From positions 3,658,001 to 3,722,000 of the forward strand of contig NZ_JAACJE010000001.1 in the NCBI RefSeq assembly GCF_010020825.1: DNA of 64,000 nt, read 5' to 3'. Every line of letters begins with the position of its first letter. Position 1 is the first letter of the stretch. Position numbers and translations under genes: made by a program. The stretch comes from Acidovorax sp. 210-6 (GTDB lineage Bacteria; Pseudomonadota; Gammaproteobacteria; Burkholderiales; Burkholderiaceae_C). Under the pieces are notes generated by a model that searched no databases, was not told the DNA's origin, and saw nothing but the letters and a program-made list of their open reading frames with translations. This document shows positions 1 to 10,377 of this stretch, piece after piece.

Positions 1-2
1 TG

Positions 3-236
3 CGCGCCTCCTACCCACCCGCGCTGACGGGCCGCGCCCTGTCGGCCTTCACCATGGCCATGTTCCTGGGCGTGGCGCTGATGCAGTGGTTCACCGGCAT
101 CGTCGCCACCTGGGCCCAGCAGCGCGGCGCAGACCCGCACACCGCCGTCATGCTGGCCATTGCGGGCTGGCTGGCGCTGGCTTCGCTGGCGTTTCGGGTA
201 CTGCCGAAGTCGCCATTGCTGGCCAACCAAAAATAA
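3..236 (+). CDS. MFS-type transporter, C-terminal fragment (partial at window edge)
   Basis: The open frame enters from the left edge and ends at TAA 234-236, giving the last 77 codons of a larger protein. The visible part carries two hydrophobic stretches, one around the GVALMQWFTGIVATWAQ segment and one around the AVMLAIAGWLALASLAFRV segment, followed by a short polar tail. This fits the last two membrane helices of a major facilitator superfamily permease. The substrate cannot be inferred. The gene converges on dtd, with a copy of the dispersed palindromic repeat in the gap. Confidence 0.6.
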   Translation, partial: RASYPPALTGRALSAFTMAMFLGVALMQWFTGIVATWAQQRGADPHTAVMLAIAGWLALASLAFRVLPKSPLLANQK

Positions 237-290
237 GAAAAACCAAGCTCTGCGCTTATCTATCAAGCGTCAGCAGCTATGATTTTTGAA
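237..290 (+). repeat. Dispersed palindromic repeat, copy A
   Basis: An AT-richer intergenic element with the family's pattern: an A-rich 5' flank, a core of the form GCGCTTATCTATCAAGCG, then AGCAGCTATGAT and a T-rich tail. It fills the gap between the convergent MFS and dtd genes. Nine other copies occur in the window. Confidence 0.7.
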
Positions 291-743
291 TCAAACCCTG
301 GCTGGTTCCATGCGCATCGGAATCGTCACCGGCCCATCGTTGACCAGGTGCACCTGCATGTCGGCGGCAAATTGGCCCGTCTGCACCACGGGGTGCACGG
401 AACGCGCCCGGGCGACCAGGTAGTCGAACAGCCGCCGCCCCTCATCGGGCGCGGCGGCCTGGCTGAAGCCGGGGCGGTTGCCGCTGGAGGTGTCGGCGGC
501 CAGGGTGAACTGGCTCACCAGCAGCAGGCCGCCACCGATGTCCTGCACGCTGCGGTTCATCTTGCCAGCCTCGTCGCTGAAGATGCGCAGCTTGAGGATC
601 TTGGACAGCAGCCTGTCGGCCTCCTGCTCGGTGTCGCCGCGCTCGGCGCACACCAGCACCAGCAGGCCCGCACCGATGGCACCTACGGTCTGCCCCTCCA
701 CATCGACACGTGCTTCGCGCACGCGTTGCAAGACACTGATCAC
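291..743 (-). CDS. dtd: D-aminoacyl-tRNA deacylase
   Basis: The 150-residue product hydrolyses D-aminoacyl-tRNAs (and glycyl-tRNA-Ala), recycling tRNA in the cytoplasm. Family marks seen are the SQFTLAAD motif around residues 77-84, followed by SSGNRPGF, and the Gly-cisPro loop NDGPVTI near the C-terminus. The length is close to the family's usual 145. The start is a GTG at 743-741 that overlaps the TGA of the upstream cation transporter gene (GTGA). The nearby ATG is in the frame that ends at that TGA, so GTG is the only sensible start and translation is probably coupled. Confidence 0.95.
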   Translation of the reverse strand: MISVLQRVREARVDVEGQTVGAIGAGLLVLVCAERGDTEQEADRLLSKILKLRIFSDEAGKMNRSVQDIGGGLLLVSQFTLAADTSSGNRPGFSQAAAPDEGRRLFDYLVARARSVHPVVQTGQFAADMQVHLVNDGPVTIPMRMEPARV

Positions 744-1690
744 TTCATTCCATCCTTGGGTTCGTCGGGAAGGTCATCAAAATGCGCCTCCACGTCGGTG
801 GGCAGCAGCTCGATGGTGGCGCGCAGGCCGGGCACGGCGGCCATCAGGGCGCGCTCGACCTGGCCGCGCAGCTCGGCGGCATGGTGCAGGGTCCAGTCGG
901 CCGGCATGTGCATGTGCATATCGACAAAGCGGCGCTGCCCGGCGCGGCGCGTGGACACATGGTCGAAGCGCAGCGCCCCCGGCGGCTGGCCCTGCACGAA
1001 GCCTTGCAGCGTGGCCTCGATGGTGGCCTGCACCTCGGGTTCGGCGGCCTCGTCCATCAGGCCCTGCGTCGAGCGCCAGACCAGTTCCAGGCCTTCCTTG
1101 AGGATGTTGAGCGCCACCAGGATGGCTGCCGCGGCATCCAGCCACAACCAGCCTGTGAGGGCCGCGCCCACCAGACCCACCAGCACGCCGGCCGAGGTCC
1201 AGACATCGGTGACGAGGTGGCGCGCATCGGCCTCCAGCGCGATCGAACGGTGCTCGCGCGCGGCGCGGAACATGGCCCAGGCCAGCAGCCCGTTGAACGC
1301 CGAGCTGAGCACCGACAGCCCCAGGCCCCAGCCCACCTGTTCGAGCGGCTGCGGGTCGAACAGCCGGTGCCCGGCCGCCCAGAGGATGCCGCCGGCCACG
1401 CCCACGATGAGCAGGCCCTCGAAGCCCGAGGAAAAGTACTCGGCCTTGTGGTGGCCATAAGGGTGGTTGTCGTCGGCCGGCAACTGCGCCACCGTCACCA
1501 TGGCCAGGGCGAACACCGCGCTGGCGAGGTTGACGAAGGACTCCATGGCGTCCGACAGCAGGCCCACCGAACCCGTCACGTACCAGGCCAGGGTCTTGAG
1601 CGTGATGGTGAGCAGGGCCACGCCCACCGAGGCGCGCAGCAGGTTGGCGGGCGTCAGCCAGGGGCGAGGGAATGGGGCATTGGAAGACAT
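740..1690 (-). CDS. Cation diffusion facilitator (CDF) family metal transporter
   Basis: The 316-residue inner-membrane protein probably exports a divalent cation such as Zn, Fe, Mn or Co against protons. Visible marks are the transmembrane-2 motif SDAMES (Asp47), the loop [15 protein letters not shown], and the HLVTD pattern of the second half of the metal site. A soluble C-terminal domain of about 90 residues follows. An upstream in-frame ATG exists, but its N-terminal extension is Trp/Cys/Gly-rich and unlike the family, so ATG 1690 is chosen. The gene is coupled to dtd by a GTGA overlap. The metal is not determinable from sequence. It is divergent from the histidine kinase gene starting at 1744. 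Confidence 0.88.
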   Translation of the reverse strand: MSSNAPFPRPWLTPANLLRASVGVALLTITLKTLAWYVTGSVGLLSDAMESFVNLASAVFALAMVTVAQLPADDNHPYGHHKAEYFSSGFEGLLIVGVAGGILWAAGHRLFDPQPLEQVGWGLGLSVLSSAFNGLLAWAMFRAAREHRSIALEADARHLVTDVWTSAGVLVGLVGAALTGWLWLDAAAAILVALNILKEGLELVWRSTQGLMDEAAEPEVQATIEATLQGFVQGQPPGALRFDHVSTRRAGQRRFVDMHMHMPADWTLHHAAELRGQVERALMAAVPGLRATIELLPTDVEAHFDDLPDEPKDGMK

Positions 1691-1743
1691 GGCCCGGATT
1701 ACACCAGACCCGCACCACCCCACCCCGTGCCAGAATCGCCGCC

Positions 1744-3228
1744 ATGAACAGGGCATGGCACCGCCGCACCGCCGCCGCGCTGGCCTGCATCCTGGCCGCC
1801 GGTGGTGGTGCCGGGTGGCTGGCGCACGCGCGCCTGCAGCAGCTGCAGGCGGCCTTCGAGACGGACGCGCGCATCGTGCACCGCCTGCTGAGCCAGCGCG
1901 CGGTGCAGCACGATGCCATCCTCTCCACCCTGGCGCTGCTGCAGCCCGCCGCGCCCGAGCAGGGCAGCGCCGACGCCGCCCTGCCGCGCCTGCCCTCGGT
2001 GTACCCGCAGATCCTCGACGTGCTGCGCCGACCGGCCGACGGTGCCTGGCCCGCCGCCGCGCCCGGGCTCGACACCGCCGAGGCCGCCTCGCGCGCCAGC
2101 GGCCACGCCGCGTTGGCGCAACCCGACCTGGCCGCCGGGCGCTACCACCTGGTGCTGGCGAGCACGCCCGCCAGCTACGCCCTGCACATCGACCTGCACG
2201 CCTCCGTGCCGCGCGACGAATGGCCCATGGACCGCGCCACCAGCCCGGTGCGCGTGACGCTGGAGCACGCCGGCCAGACCTTCACCATCCAGAGCGGCCA
2301 CATCCCGGCGCACGGCTGGACCTACGGCTTTCGCAAGACCCTGGCCGCGCCGAGCCAGCCGCTGGACGTGGTGGCCCTGCGCACCGTGGGCTGGAGCGAG
2401 CTGCCCTGGCTCGCCATGCTCGCCTGGTGCGCCTTCACCGCCGCCGCCACCGTGGCCGCGCAGGCACTGTGGCGCCAGCGCGTGGCGCGCCGGCGCGCCG
2501 AGGAACTGCTGCGCCTGGGCCAGGTGGCGCGCCTGAACACCCTGGGCGAGCTCGCCGTCGGCATGGCGCACGAGCTCAACCAGCCCCTCACCGCGCTGCT
2601 GTCGGGCACGCAGGCCGCGCAGCGCCTGCTGGGCGACGACCCGCCCGACCTGGAGACCGTGCGCACCGCCATGGCGCGCGCCGTGGAGCAGGCGCGCCGC
2701 GCCTCCGACGTGGTGGGCCGGCTGCGCCGCCTGGTCGAGCGGCCCGACCTCGCCGGCCAGGCGCAGCCGCTGCAGCTGCCCGCCGCCGTGCACGACGCGC
2801 TGCACCTGCTGGAGCCCGAATGCCGCGCCCGCGCCGTGGCGCCCGAGGTGCACGCCGAGCCCCACCTGCCCGCCGTGCTGGCCGAGCCCGTGGCGCTGCA
2901 GCAGATCGTGCACAACCTCGTGGTGAACGCGCTGCAGGCGCTGGAACAGGTACCTGCCGCCGAGCGCCGACTGGAACTGCACCTCACCGCACCCACCCCC
3001 GGCCAGGTGCAGCTCACCGTGCGCGACCACGGCCCGGGTATCCCGCCCGAGGCGCGCGAGCGCCTGTTCGAGCCCTTCTTCACCACGCGCGCAGGCGGCC
3101 TCGGCCTGGGCCTGCCGCTGTGCGAAAGCCTGGCCCAGGCCATGGGCGCCAGCCTCCAGCTCGCCCCCGGCCACGGCCGGGGCGCGGCCTTCGTGCTCCG
3201 CCTGCCCGCCGCCACCTCCAAGCCATGA
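1744..3228 (+). CDS. Membrane sensor histidine kinase (FixL/DctB-like catalytic core)
   Basis: The 494-residue product has one transmembrane segment near residues 8-28, a sensor region of about 190 residues, and a second membrane segment at about 220-243. The kinase core follows: H-box GMAHELNQPLTAL with phospho-acceptor His276, N-box HNLVVNALQAL, G1 DHGPGIPPEARERLFEPFF and G2 GGLGLGLPL. The HELNQPL form is typical of FixL, DctB and TtrS kinases. The periplasmic sensor region shows no domain I recognise, so the ligand is unknown. An upstream in-frame ATG at 1672 would overlap the divergent CDF gene; ATG 1744 is preferred because it begins a clean membrane anchor. The last four bases overlap the response regulator start (ATGA). 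Confidence 0.9.
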   Translation: MNRAWHRRTAAALACILAAGGGAGWLAHARLQQLQAAFETDARIVHRLLSQRAVQHDAILSTLALLQPAAPEQGSADAALPRLPSVYPQILDVLRRPADGAWPAAAPGLDTAEAASRASGHAALAQPDLAAGRYHLVLASTPASYALHIDLHASVPRDEWPMDRATSPVRVTLEHAGQTFTIQSGHIPAHGWTYGFRKTLAAPSQPLDVVALRTVGWSELPWLAMLAWCAFTAAATVAAQALWRQRVARRRAEELLRLGQVARLNTLGELAVGMAHELNQPLTALLSGTQAAQRLLGDDPPDLETVRTAMARAVEQARRASDVVGRLRRLVERPDLAGQAQPLQLPAAVHDALHLLEPECRARAVAPEVHAEPHLPAVLAEPVALQQIVHNLVVNALQALEQVPAAERRLELHLTAPTPGQVQLTVRDHGPGIPPEARERLFEPFFTTRAGGLGLGLPLCESLAQAMGASLQLAPGHGRGAAFVLRLPAATSKP

Positions 3229-3863
3229 ACGACAGCGCCCCGTCCCTCTCGCCCCTCATTCACCTCGTGGACGACGACGCCGCCGTGCGCGAGGGCCTGT
3301 CTCTGCTCATCGCCACCGTGGGCCTGCGCGTGCAGGCCTGGGCCGATCCGCAGGCCTTCCTGGCCGGGTTCGACCGCGCCAGCATCGGCGCCATCGTGCT
3401 CGACGTGCGCATGCCCGGCACCAGCGGCCTGGCCGTGCTGGAGCAGCTCCAGGCCCAGGGCGCGGACCAGCCCGTGGTCCTGCTCACTGGCCACGGCACG
3501 GTGGACATGTGCCGCCGCGCCTTCAAGGCCGGCGCGGCCGAGTTCCTCGAAAAGCCGGTGCACGACGAGGTGCTCATCGAGGCCCTGCAGAACGCCGTGC
3601 GCCAGCATGTGCGCTCGCGCGAGCGCCACCAGGCCGACCAGCAGGCGCGCGAACGCCACGCCCAGCTCTCGGCGCGCGAGCGCGAGGTGCTGGGCCTGAT
3701 CGTCGAGGGGCTGACGAACAAGGAGATCGGCCGCGCGCTCGCCCTCTCGCCCCGCACCGTGGAAACGCACCGCGCCAACCTGTTCGCCAAGCTGGGCGTG
3801 GACTCTCTGGCCCAGCTCATCCGGCGCTACGCCGCGCTCGTAGATACCCACCCAGACCCGTGA
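3225..3863 (+). CDS. FixJ/NarL-type response regulator
   Basis: The 212-residue cytoplasmic transcription factor has an N-terminal receiver domain, with acidic cluster VDDD at residues 15-18, phospho-acceptor Asp60 in VLDVRMPG, the switch residue in LLTGHG and the lysine in LEKPV. A LuxR-type helix-turn-helix domain follows (LSAREREVLGLIVEGLTNKEIG, then SPRTVETHRANLFAKLGV). Its start overlaps the kinase stop (ATGA), so the two genes are a translationally coupled two-component system. The FixJ-like receiver suits aerobic, redox or organic-acid control, but the target genes are not evident. A predicted terminator lies about 170 bp downstream. Confidence 0.92.
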   Translation: MNDSAPSLSPLIHLVDDDAAVREGLSLLIATVGLRVQAWADPQAFLAGFDRASIGAIVLDVRMPGTSGLAVLEQLQAQGADQPVVLLTGHGTVDMCRRAFKAGAAEFLEKPVHDEVLIEALQNAVRQHVRSRERHQADQQARERHAQLSAREREVLGLIVEGLTNKEIGRALALSPRTVETHRANLFAKLGVDSLAQLIRRYAALVDTHPDP

Positions 3864-3930
3864 AACCCTGTTGACTTCACCAGTGGCCGCCGCGCAAGGG
3901 CCGCCAGCATTCCCACGTGCGGGCGCTGGG

Positions 3931-4000
3931 AGCGTCCCCCTGCCCGCATCGCGCAGCGATGCCAGAGAAGGGGGAAGGCGCGCAGCGCCACAGGGGGTTG
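3931..4000 (+). repeat. GC-rich hairpin repeat, copy 1
   Basis: An intergenic element in which CCCCCTGCC and GAAGGGGG flank a hairpin built on GCATCGCGCAGCGATGC. A second small hairpin, GGCGCGCAGCGCC, and a G run follow. The same architecture recurs at about 25628-25687 in the same orientation and at 22667-22745 in inverted orientation. It lies between the two-component genes and the HbpS-like gene; the remainder of 3864-4125 holds only the terminator listed next. Confidence 0.6.
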
Positions 4001-4032
4001 CCTCCTCAGTATTTCTACGGAGCCGCGCGCGT

Positions 4033-4066
4033 AGCCGTCCGCATGGCGCCGCGCGGCGGCTTTTTC
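4033..4066 (+). terminator. Predicted Rho-independent terminator
   Basis: The left arm AGCCGTCCGC (4033-4042) pairs with GCGGCGGCT (4053-4061), with one bulged T, and a run of five T follows directly. It could end the two-component operon upstream of the HbpS-like gene. Confidence 0.5.
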
Positions 4067-4125
4067 TACAGTTCTCCCACGGCGCCGCAACGGGTGGCGC
4101 CGAAGCACAAACACCGGAGAACACC

Positions 4126-4617
4126 ATGCACCACATCCTCAAGACCACCGCCTTCGCCCTCGCCTTCATCGCCACGGCCGCCAGCGCCGAAGGCGTGCGC
4201 ACCGAGCGCAACATGTCGCTCGACCTGGCCAACCAGATCGCCGCGCACACCGTCGCCGCCTGCACCGCCAGCGGCTACAACGTGACGGCCACCGTGGTCG
4301 ACCGCGCCGGCACCGTGCGCGCCGTGCAGCGCGCCGACAACGCCGGCCCGCACACGCTGGAGGCCAGCCGCCTCAAGGCCTACACCTCGGCCTCGGCCAA
4401 GAACACCACGCAGGCCATCATGGAAGGCGCGCAGAAGAACCCCGCCGCGGCCAACCTGGGCCAGATCCCTGGCTACCTGCTGCTGGGCGGCGGCGTGCCG
4501 GTGAAGGTGGGCAACGAGGTCATCGGCGCCGTGGGCGTGGGCGGCGCGCCCGGCGGCCACCTGGACGAGCAGTGCGCCATGGCGGCCCTCGCCAAGGTGC
4601 AGGATCAGCTGAAGTAA
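4126..4617 (+). CDS. Secreted GlcG/HbpS (DUF336) heme-binding-like protein
   Basis: The 163-residue product begins with a cleavable signal peptide (MHHILKTTAFALAFIATAASA), so the mature protein is periplasmic. The rest is a single GlcG/HbpS domain, recognisable from the VVDRAGTVRAVQRAD strand, the SRLKAYTSASAKN helix, the GGGVPVKVGNEVIGAVGVGGAPGG segment and the C-terminal helix. Relatives bind heme or small ligands and often act as accessory sensors, but the ligand here is unknown. Start at ATG 4126 is supported by the signal peptide and a GGAGA ribosome-binding sequence just upstream. An ankyrin gene follows after three bases, so the two are probably cotranscribed. Confidence 0.85.
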   Translation: MHHILKTTAFALAFIATAASAEGVRTERNMSLDLANQIAAHTVAACTASGYNVTATVVDRAGTVRAVQRADNAGPHTLEASRLKAYTSASAKNTTQAIMEGAQKNPAAANLGQIPGYLLLGGGVPVKVGNEVIGAVGVGGAPGGHLDEQCAMAALAKVQDQLK

Positions 4618-4620
4618 GCC

Positions 4621-5337
4621 ATGGCCCGCAGCGCATACCGCTTGGTACGGCACGCCCTGGCAGGCGCCTGCCTGGCCGCCGGCTTGGTCCTGGCTGCCCC
4701 AGCCAGCGCCCAGGTGGCGCCCACGGCCAGCGAGATCGCCGCCTACCAGGGCCTGCACGCCGCCGCCGCGCGTGGCGACACCACGGGACTGCAGCGCCTG
4801 CTGGCCGCCCGGCCCGACGTGAACATGCGCGACGCCCACGGCCGCACGCCGCTGCACGTGGCCACCTTCGCGCGCCAGCGCGAGGCCGTGCGCCTGCTGG
4901 CCCAGGCCGGCGCTGCGCTCGACCTGCTGGAGAACGACCGCTACGACGCCGTCACCATCGCCGCCGTGGCCGATGACGAGGACACGCTGCGCCTGCTGCT
5001 GCAGCTGGGCGCCAGCGCGAAACAGGTGACCAGCCGCTACGACGGCACGGCCCTGATCGCCGCCGCCCACCTGGGGCACGCGGGCGTGGTGCGCCAGCTC
5101 ATCGCGGCCGGCGCGCCGCTGGACCATGTGAACAACCTGCACTGGACGGCGCTGATCGAGTCCATCGTGCTCGGCGACGGCGGCGCGCGCCACCAGGCCA
5201 CGCTGCAGGCGCTGCTGGACGCGGGCGCCAGCACCCGGCTCGCCGACCGCCACGGCAACACGCCGCTGCAACTGGCGCGCCAACGCGGCTATGACGCCAT
5301 GGTGAAGATGCTGGAGGCGGCCGGCGCACGCCCTTGA
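4621..5337 (+). CDS. Exported ankyrin-repeat protein
   Basis: The 238-residue product has an N-terminal signal peptide ending near APASAQ, followed by about five ankyrin repeats. Clear repeat signatures are GRTPLHVATFARQREAVRLL, GTALIAAAHLGHAGVVRQLI, WTALIESI and GNTPLQLARQRGYDAMVKML. It is predicted to be a periplasmic protein-protein interaction module. Bacterial relatives often sit beside catalases or oxidoreductases as partners or inhibitors. Here the neighbour, three bases upstream, is the HbpS-like protein, making a heme or oxidant-related role plausible but unproven. Confidence 0.85.
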   Translation: MARSAYRLVRHALAGACLAAGLVLAAPASAQVAPTASEIAAYQGLHAAAARGDTTGLQRLLAARPDVNMRDAHGRTPLHVATFARQREAVRLLAQAGAALDLLENDRYDAVTIAAVADDEDTLRLLLQLGASAKQVTSRYDGTALIAAAHLGHAGVVRQLIAAGAPLDHVNNLHWTALIESIVLGDGGARHQATLQALLDAGASTRLADRHGNTPLQLARQRGYDAMVKMLEAAGARP

Positions 5338-5347
5338 ACGTGCGGAG

Positions 5348-5401
5348 CGCTATTGAATTGGTAGCTACCAGCGCTTATTGGATAAGCGCTACAGGCCAAT
5401 T
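5348..5401 (-). repeat. Dispersed palindromic repeat, copy B
   Basis: Read on the minus strand this copy has AATTGGCCTGTAGCGC, then TTATCCAATAAGCGCT and GGTAGCTACC. The core AGCGCTTATNNNATAAGCGCT is a near-perfect hairpin. It fills the gap between the convergent ankyrin and dbpA genes. Confidence 0.75.
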
Positions 5402-6820
<1,419 letters not shown>

Positions 6821-6854
6821 GGGCAGGATTATCCGGCCCGGCGCCTCCGCGCCG

Positions 6855-8120
6855 TCACCCCCAGAACGCCATCACCCCCACGAAGGCCAGCGTATGCGCC
6901 ACGATGCCCGGCGCCACGGCCAGCGCGTAACGCCAGCCGCCACTAGCCAGCGCCACCGCGCTCTTGCTGCCGGCATGCACCAGCAGTGCCGCCATCAGGG
7001 CCTGCGCCACGGCCGGCGCCATGGGGCTGGCGGGGCCGCCCTGCACCAGCAGGGCCGCCGTGGCGGCGTGCACATCGGCCAGCGCAGCGAGCAGCGCGCC
7101 CGCCAGCATGCCGGCGTCGCCCTGCCAGCGCGTGAGCAGCTGCACGCCCACTTGCACGGCCGTCAGCAAGGCGGCGATGAGCGCCGCGTCGCGCAGCTTG
7201 AACATGGCCGTGTCGGGCGGGAGTTGAGGACGGGTCGTTCCATCCTCCAGGCCGCCCGTCGCACCACGCACCCGCCACCAGCCCCAGGCCCCTGCCACCA
7301 CAGCCCCGGCCAGCGCTGGCGCCCACAGCCGCACCAGCCAGGCGGGCTGCACGGCGGCAGCCACCACGACGATCTGCGCCATGGTGGCGACACACGAGAG
7401 CACGGCCGCGCCCGCCTGCGCGCGCACGGCCACGGTGCCCTCGCGCGCCTCCATGCCCAGGCTGGCGATGGTTGCCGTGCTGGAGACAAACCCCGAAGCC
7501 AGCGCCGACAGCGCCATGGCCTGGCGTGCCTGCAGCAGGCGACGGCCCACGTGCGCCAGCGACTGGATCACCAGCAGCACCAGCAGCAGGCGCATGACGA
7601 CATGCGGGTTCAGCAGCCCCTGCCACAGCGCTTCATTGGGCACCAGCGGCGCCACCAGCAGCAGCAGCGCCGCCAGGATCAGGCCGCTGCGCACCTCGCC
7701 CGGCTGCAGCCAGTCACGCGAGAACTGGTGCAGGCTGTCGCGCGCCGCCAGCAGCCCCGTGGCTGCCACGGCCAGCGCGGCGGCCAGCAACTGGTCGCGC
7801 GCGCACAGCACGCCGATCAGGTAGGCCAGCAGCAGGGCGATCTCGGTCGTCACGCCGGGGTCGCCCGAGCGGTCGCGCGCATAGGCCGTGACCGCCAGCG
7901 CCGCAATGAACACGCCCACCACGGCCACCAGCGCCGTGGAGCCGATCAACGCTGCCGCCGCGCCGCTGAGCGCGGCCAGCGCGAACGAACGCACCCCCGC
8001 CAGCGAACGGAACGGCCCGTCTCCCTTGCGCCGTTCGCGCTCGATGCCCATGAGCAGCCCACAGCCCAGTGCACTGGCCAGCACCGCCATGGCGGCAGAA
8101 AAATCACTGCTTGCCTGCAT
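6855..8120 (-). CDS. MgtC-like/DUF4010 membrane protein
   Basis: The 421-residue, strongly hydrophobic protein has about a dozen predicted membrane segments. The N-terminal part (LGCGLLMGIERERR, then FRSLAGVRSFALAAL) matches the MgtC-type start of this family, and the remainder is the DUF4010 region. Function is not established; the MgtC link suggests an inner-membrane role in ion homeostasis or stress. ATG 8120 is chosen because the family begins with a short leader before the GLLMGIERERR motif. The frame stays open far upstream but antisense to the GGDEF-EAL gene, so the extension is rejected. It is divergent from that gene, with about 147 bp between the starts. Confidence 0.82.
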   Translation of the reverse strand: MQASSDFSAAMAVLASALGCGLLMGIERERRKGDGPFRSLAGVRSFALAALSGAAAALIGSTALVAVVGVFIAALAVTAYARDRSGDPGVTTEIALLLAYLIGVLCARDQLLAAALAVAATGLLAARDSLHQFSRDWLQPGEVRSGLILAALLLLVAPLVPNEALWQGLLNPHVVMRLLLVLLVIQSLAHVGRRLLQARQAMALSALASGFVSSTATIASLGMEAREGTVAVRAQAGAAVLSCVATMAQIVVVAAAVQPAWLVRLWAPALAGAVVAGAWGWWRVRGATGGLEDGTTRPQLPPDTAMFKLRDAALIAALLTAVQVGVQLLTRWQGDAGMLAGALLAALADVHAATAALLVQGGPASPMAPAVAQALMAALLVHAGSKSAVALASGGWRYALAVAPGIVAHTLAFVGVMAFWG

Positions 8121-8267
8121 AACCTCGTGTGTCGTGTGCAACTTGTCATCGTGCCAGAAAAAAGTCTTCCGACTGCTTTGCGGTGCAGCATGGGCAAAGG
8201 CCTGGCAATGGGCTATAACAGAAACCTGCGCTGTCACGCACCCACCCAAGCCTTCTGCCTGGAACCC

Positions 8268-10373
8268 ATGTCCGAGCCCTCTACCGCCACCGCTGCACTG
8301 CCCAGGGCGTACCAGGACGACGCACTGCTGCGCCTCATTGCGGACTCGGTGCCAGCGCTCATGGCCTACTACGAACTGCCGCGCCTGCAGTGCCGTTTTG
8401 CCAACCAGGGCTATGCGGCGTACAACGGGCATTCCACGCAATCCATCCTGGGGCTCACCGTAGAGCAGGCCATTGGCCGCCGGGCCTGGGAAGCCATCCG
8501 CCCCCATGTGGATCGCTGCATGCGGGGCGAGCGCGTCAAGTACACGCGCGAGCAGACGCTGCCCAGCGGCGAGATCCGCATGATTGAGGTCAACCTGATT
8601 CCGCACTTCGAGGGCCAGGCAGACCCTGTGGGCGCCTTTGTGCTGATCAACGACATCACCGAACGCTGGCGCGCCGAAAGCATGGTGCGCCAAAGCGAAG
8701 AGCGCATGCGCAAGTTCTCCGAAGCGACGGACGAGGCCATCGTCTTCCATCGAGACGGCATCATCATCGACGGCAACGAGGCGCTGACGCGCCTGACCGG
8801 CTACCCGCTGCACGAAGTCCTGGGCCTGTCCATCTTCAGCTTCATTCACCCGGAATACCGATCCATTGCGTTGGAATACACCCGCAGCGGCTCCGAGCAT
8901 CCCTACGAAGTGGCCATCACGCACAAGGACGGGCACAACATTCCGGTGGAGGTCGTGGGCAAGACCATGCCGCAACTGCACGGCGACTACCGCATCGTGG
9001 TGGCCCGCGACATCAGCGTACGCAAGAAGGTGGAGGAGCGCGAAGCCTTCCTCGCGCTGCACGACGCACTCACCGAGCTGCCCAACCGCCGCCACCTGAT
9101 GGAGCAGCTCGAACGCCAGATCGCGCAAGCCCAGCAGGCCAACCGCCACCTGGCGGTGCTGTTCATCGACCTGGACCATTTCAAGACCGTGAACGACTCG
9201 CTGGGCCACCATGCCGGTGACCAGTTGCTGTGCGAGGTGGCGCACCGCTTCACGCGCTGCGTGCGCAGTGCCGACATCGTGGCGCGCCTGGGTGGGGACG
9301 AGTTTGTCATCGTGCTCACCGACATCCACCACGCCGACGAGGCCGCCCTGGTGGCCGACAAGCTGCTGCAGGCCATGCAGTCGGTGTTCCCGCTGGAGCA
9401 TGTGCCGGTCACGGTATCGCCCTCCATCGGCATCAGCCTGTTCCCGGAAGACGGCACCCGCGGCGATGTGCTGTTGCGCTGCGCCGATGCCGCCATGTAC
9501 CACGCCAAGGAAAGCGGGCGTGGCAACCGCCAGTTCTTCCAGCCAGGCATGGACGGCAGCGCCATGCAGGTATTGCAGCAGGAGCGGCAACTGCGCGAGG
9601 CCATCGCCACAGGCGCCTTTGTGCTGCACTACCAGCCCCAGGTCAGCCTGCACGACGGCTCGCTGCAGGCGCTGGAGGCACTGGTGCGCTGGCAGCACCC
9701 CGAGCGCGGCCTGGTCGGGCCGGACGACTTCATCGGTTTTGCCGAGTCGCGTGGGCTCATCACCCCCATCGGCCGCTGGGTCATGCTGGAGGCCTGCCGC
9801 CAGCTCAAGGCCTGGCAGGACCAGGGGCTGGCGCTGGTGCCGGTGTCTGTCAATCTCTCGGCGCTGGAGTTCCGTCAGCGTGACATGGCAACCGAAGTCG
9901 CCGCCGTGCTGCGCCAGACGGGACTGGAGCCGCGCTTTCTGGAAGTGGAGCTGACCGAAACCGTGCTCATGCAGGACGCCGAACAGGTGCTCTTGACCCT
10001 TCAAGCCCTGCGGACGCTGGGGGTCGGCGTCTCGATCGACGACTTCGGCACTGGCTACTCCTCGCTCAACTACCTCAAGCGCTACCCGCTGAACAAGCTC
10101 AAGATCGACCGCTCCTTCGTCACCGACATCCCGGACAACGCCGACGACGTGGCCATCGTCACCGCCATCGTACAAATGGGCCACAGCCTGCAGCTGCGCA
10201 CCGTGGCCGAGGGCGTGGAAACCCCCGCGCAGCAGGAGCTGCTGCGCCAGCTTGGCTGCGACATGGTGCAAGGCTTCCTCGTGTCGCGCCCGCTGGACGC
10301 ACAGCAGACGCTGGAGTGGCTGTCGCGCCCGCAGTCTGCTGTCACATCCGATGCGCCGGGACGTGGACAATAG
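8268..10373 (+). CDS. PAS-PAS-GGDEF-EAL cyclic-di-GMP enzyme
   Basis: The 701-residue protein lacks membrane segments. Two PAS domains (about residues 20-145 and 145-275) precede a GGDEF domain with an intact active site (GGDEF at 342-346) and an EAL domain (EAL at 470-472, then DDFGTGYSSL). Both catalytic motifs are complete, so it may make and degrade c-di-GMP, with the PAS domains reading a cytosolic signal. Start is set at ATG 8268 (MSEPSTATAALP); the frame is open further upstream but reads through the region shared with the divergent DUF4010 gene. amn begins four bases after the stop. Confidence 0.9.
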   Translation: MSEPSTATAALPRAYQDDALLRLIADSVPALMAYYELPRLQCRFANQGYAAYNGHSTQSILGLTVEQAIGRRAWEAIRPHVDRCMRGERVKYTREQTLPSGEIRMIEVNLIPHFEGQADPVGAFVLINDITERWRAESMVRQSEERMRKFSEATDEAIVFHRDGIIIDGNEALTRLTGYPLHEVLGLSIFSFIHPEYRSIALEYTRSGSEHPYEVAITHKDGHNIPVEVVGKTMPQLHGDYRIVVARDISVRKKVEEREAFLALHDALTELPNRRHLMEQLERQIAQAQQANRHLAVLFIDLDHFKTVNDSLGHHAGDQLLCEVAHRFTRCVRSADIVARLGGDEFVIVLTDIHHADEAALVADKLLQAMQSVFPLEHVPVTVSPSIGISLFPEDGTRGDVLLRCADAAMYHAKESGRGNRQFFQPGMDGSAMQVLQQERQLREAIATGAFVLHYQPQVSLHDGSLQALEALVRWQHPERGLVGPDDFIGFAESRGLITPIGRWVMLEACRQLKAWQDQGLALVPVSVNLSALEFRQRDMATEVAAVLRQTGLEPRFLEVELTETVLMQDAEQVLLTLQALRTLGVGVSIDDFGTGYSSLNYLKRYPLNKLKIDRSFVTDIPDNADDVAIVTAIVQMGHSLQLRTVAEGVETPAQQELLRQLGCDMVQGFLVSRPLDAQQTLEWLSRPQSAVTSDAPGRGQ

Positions 10374-10377
10374 CTCC

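Noticed and set aside
1467-3863. A 798-codon plus-strand frame that includes the response regulator
   Set aside because: Only the final 212 codons are real; the upstream part is out of frame through the histidine kinase. ATG 3225 is fixed by the ATGA overlap.
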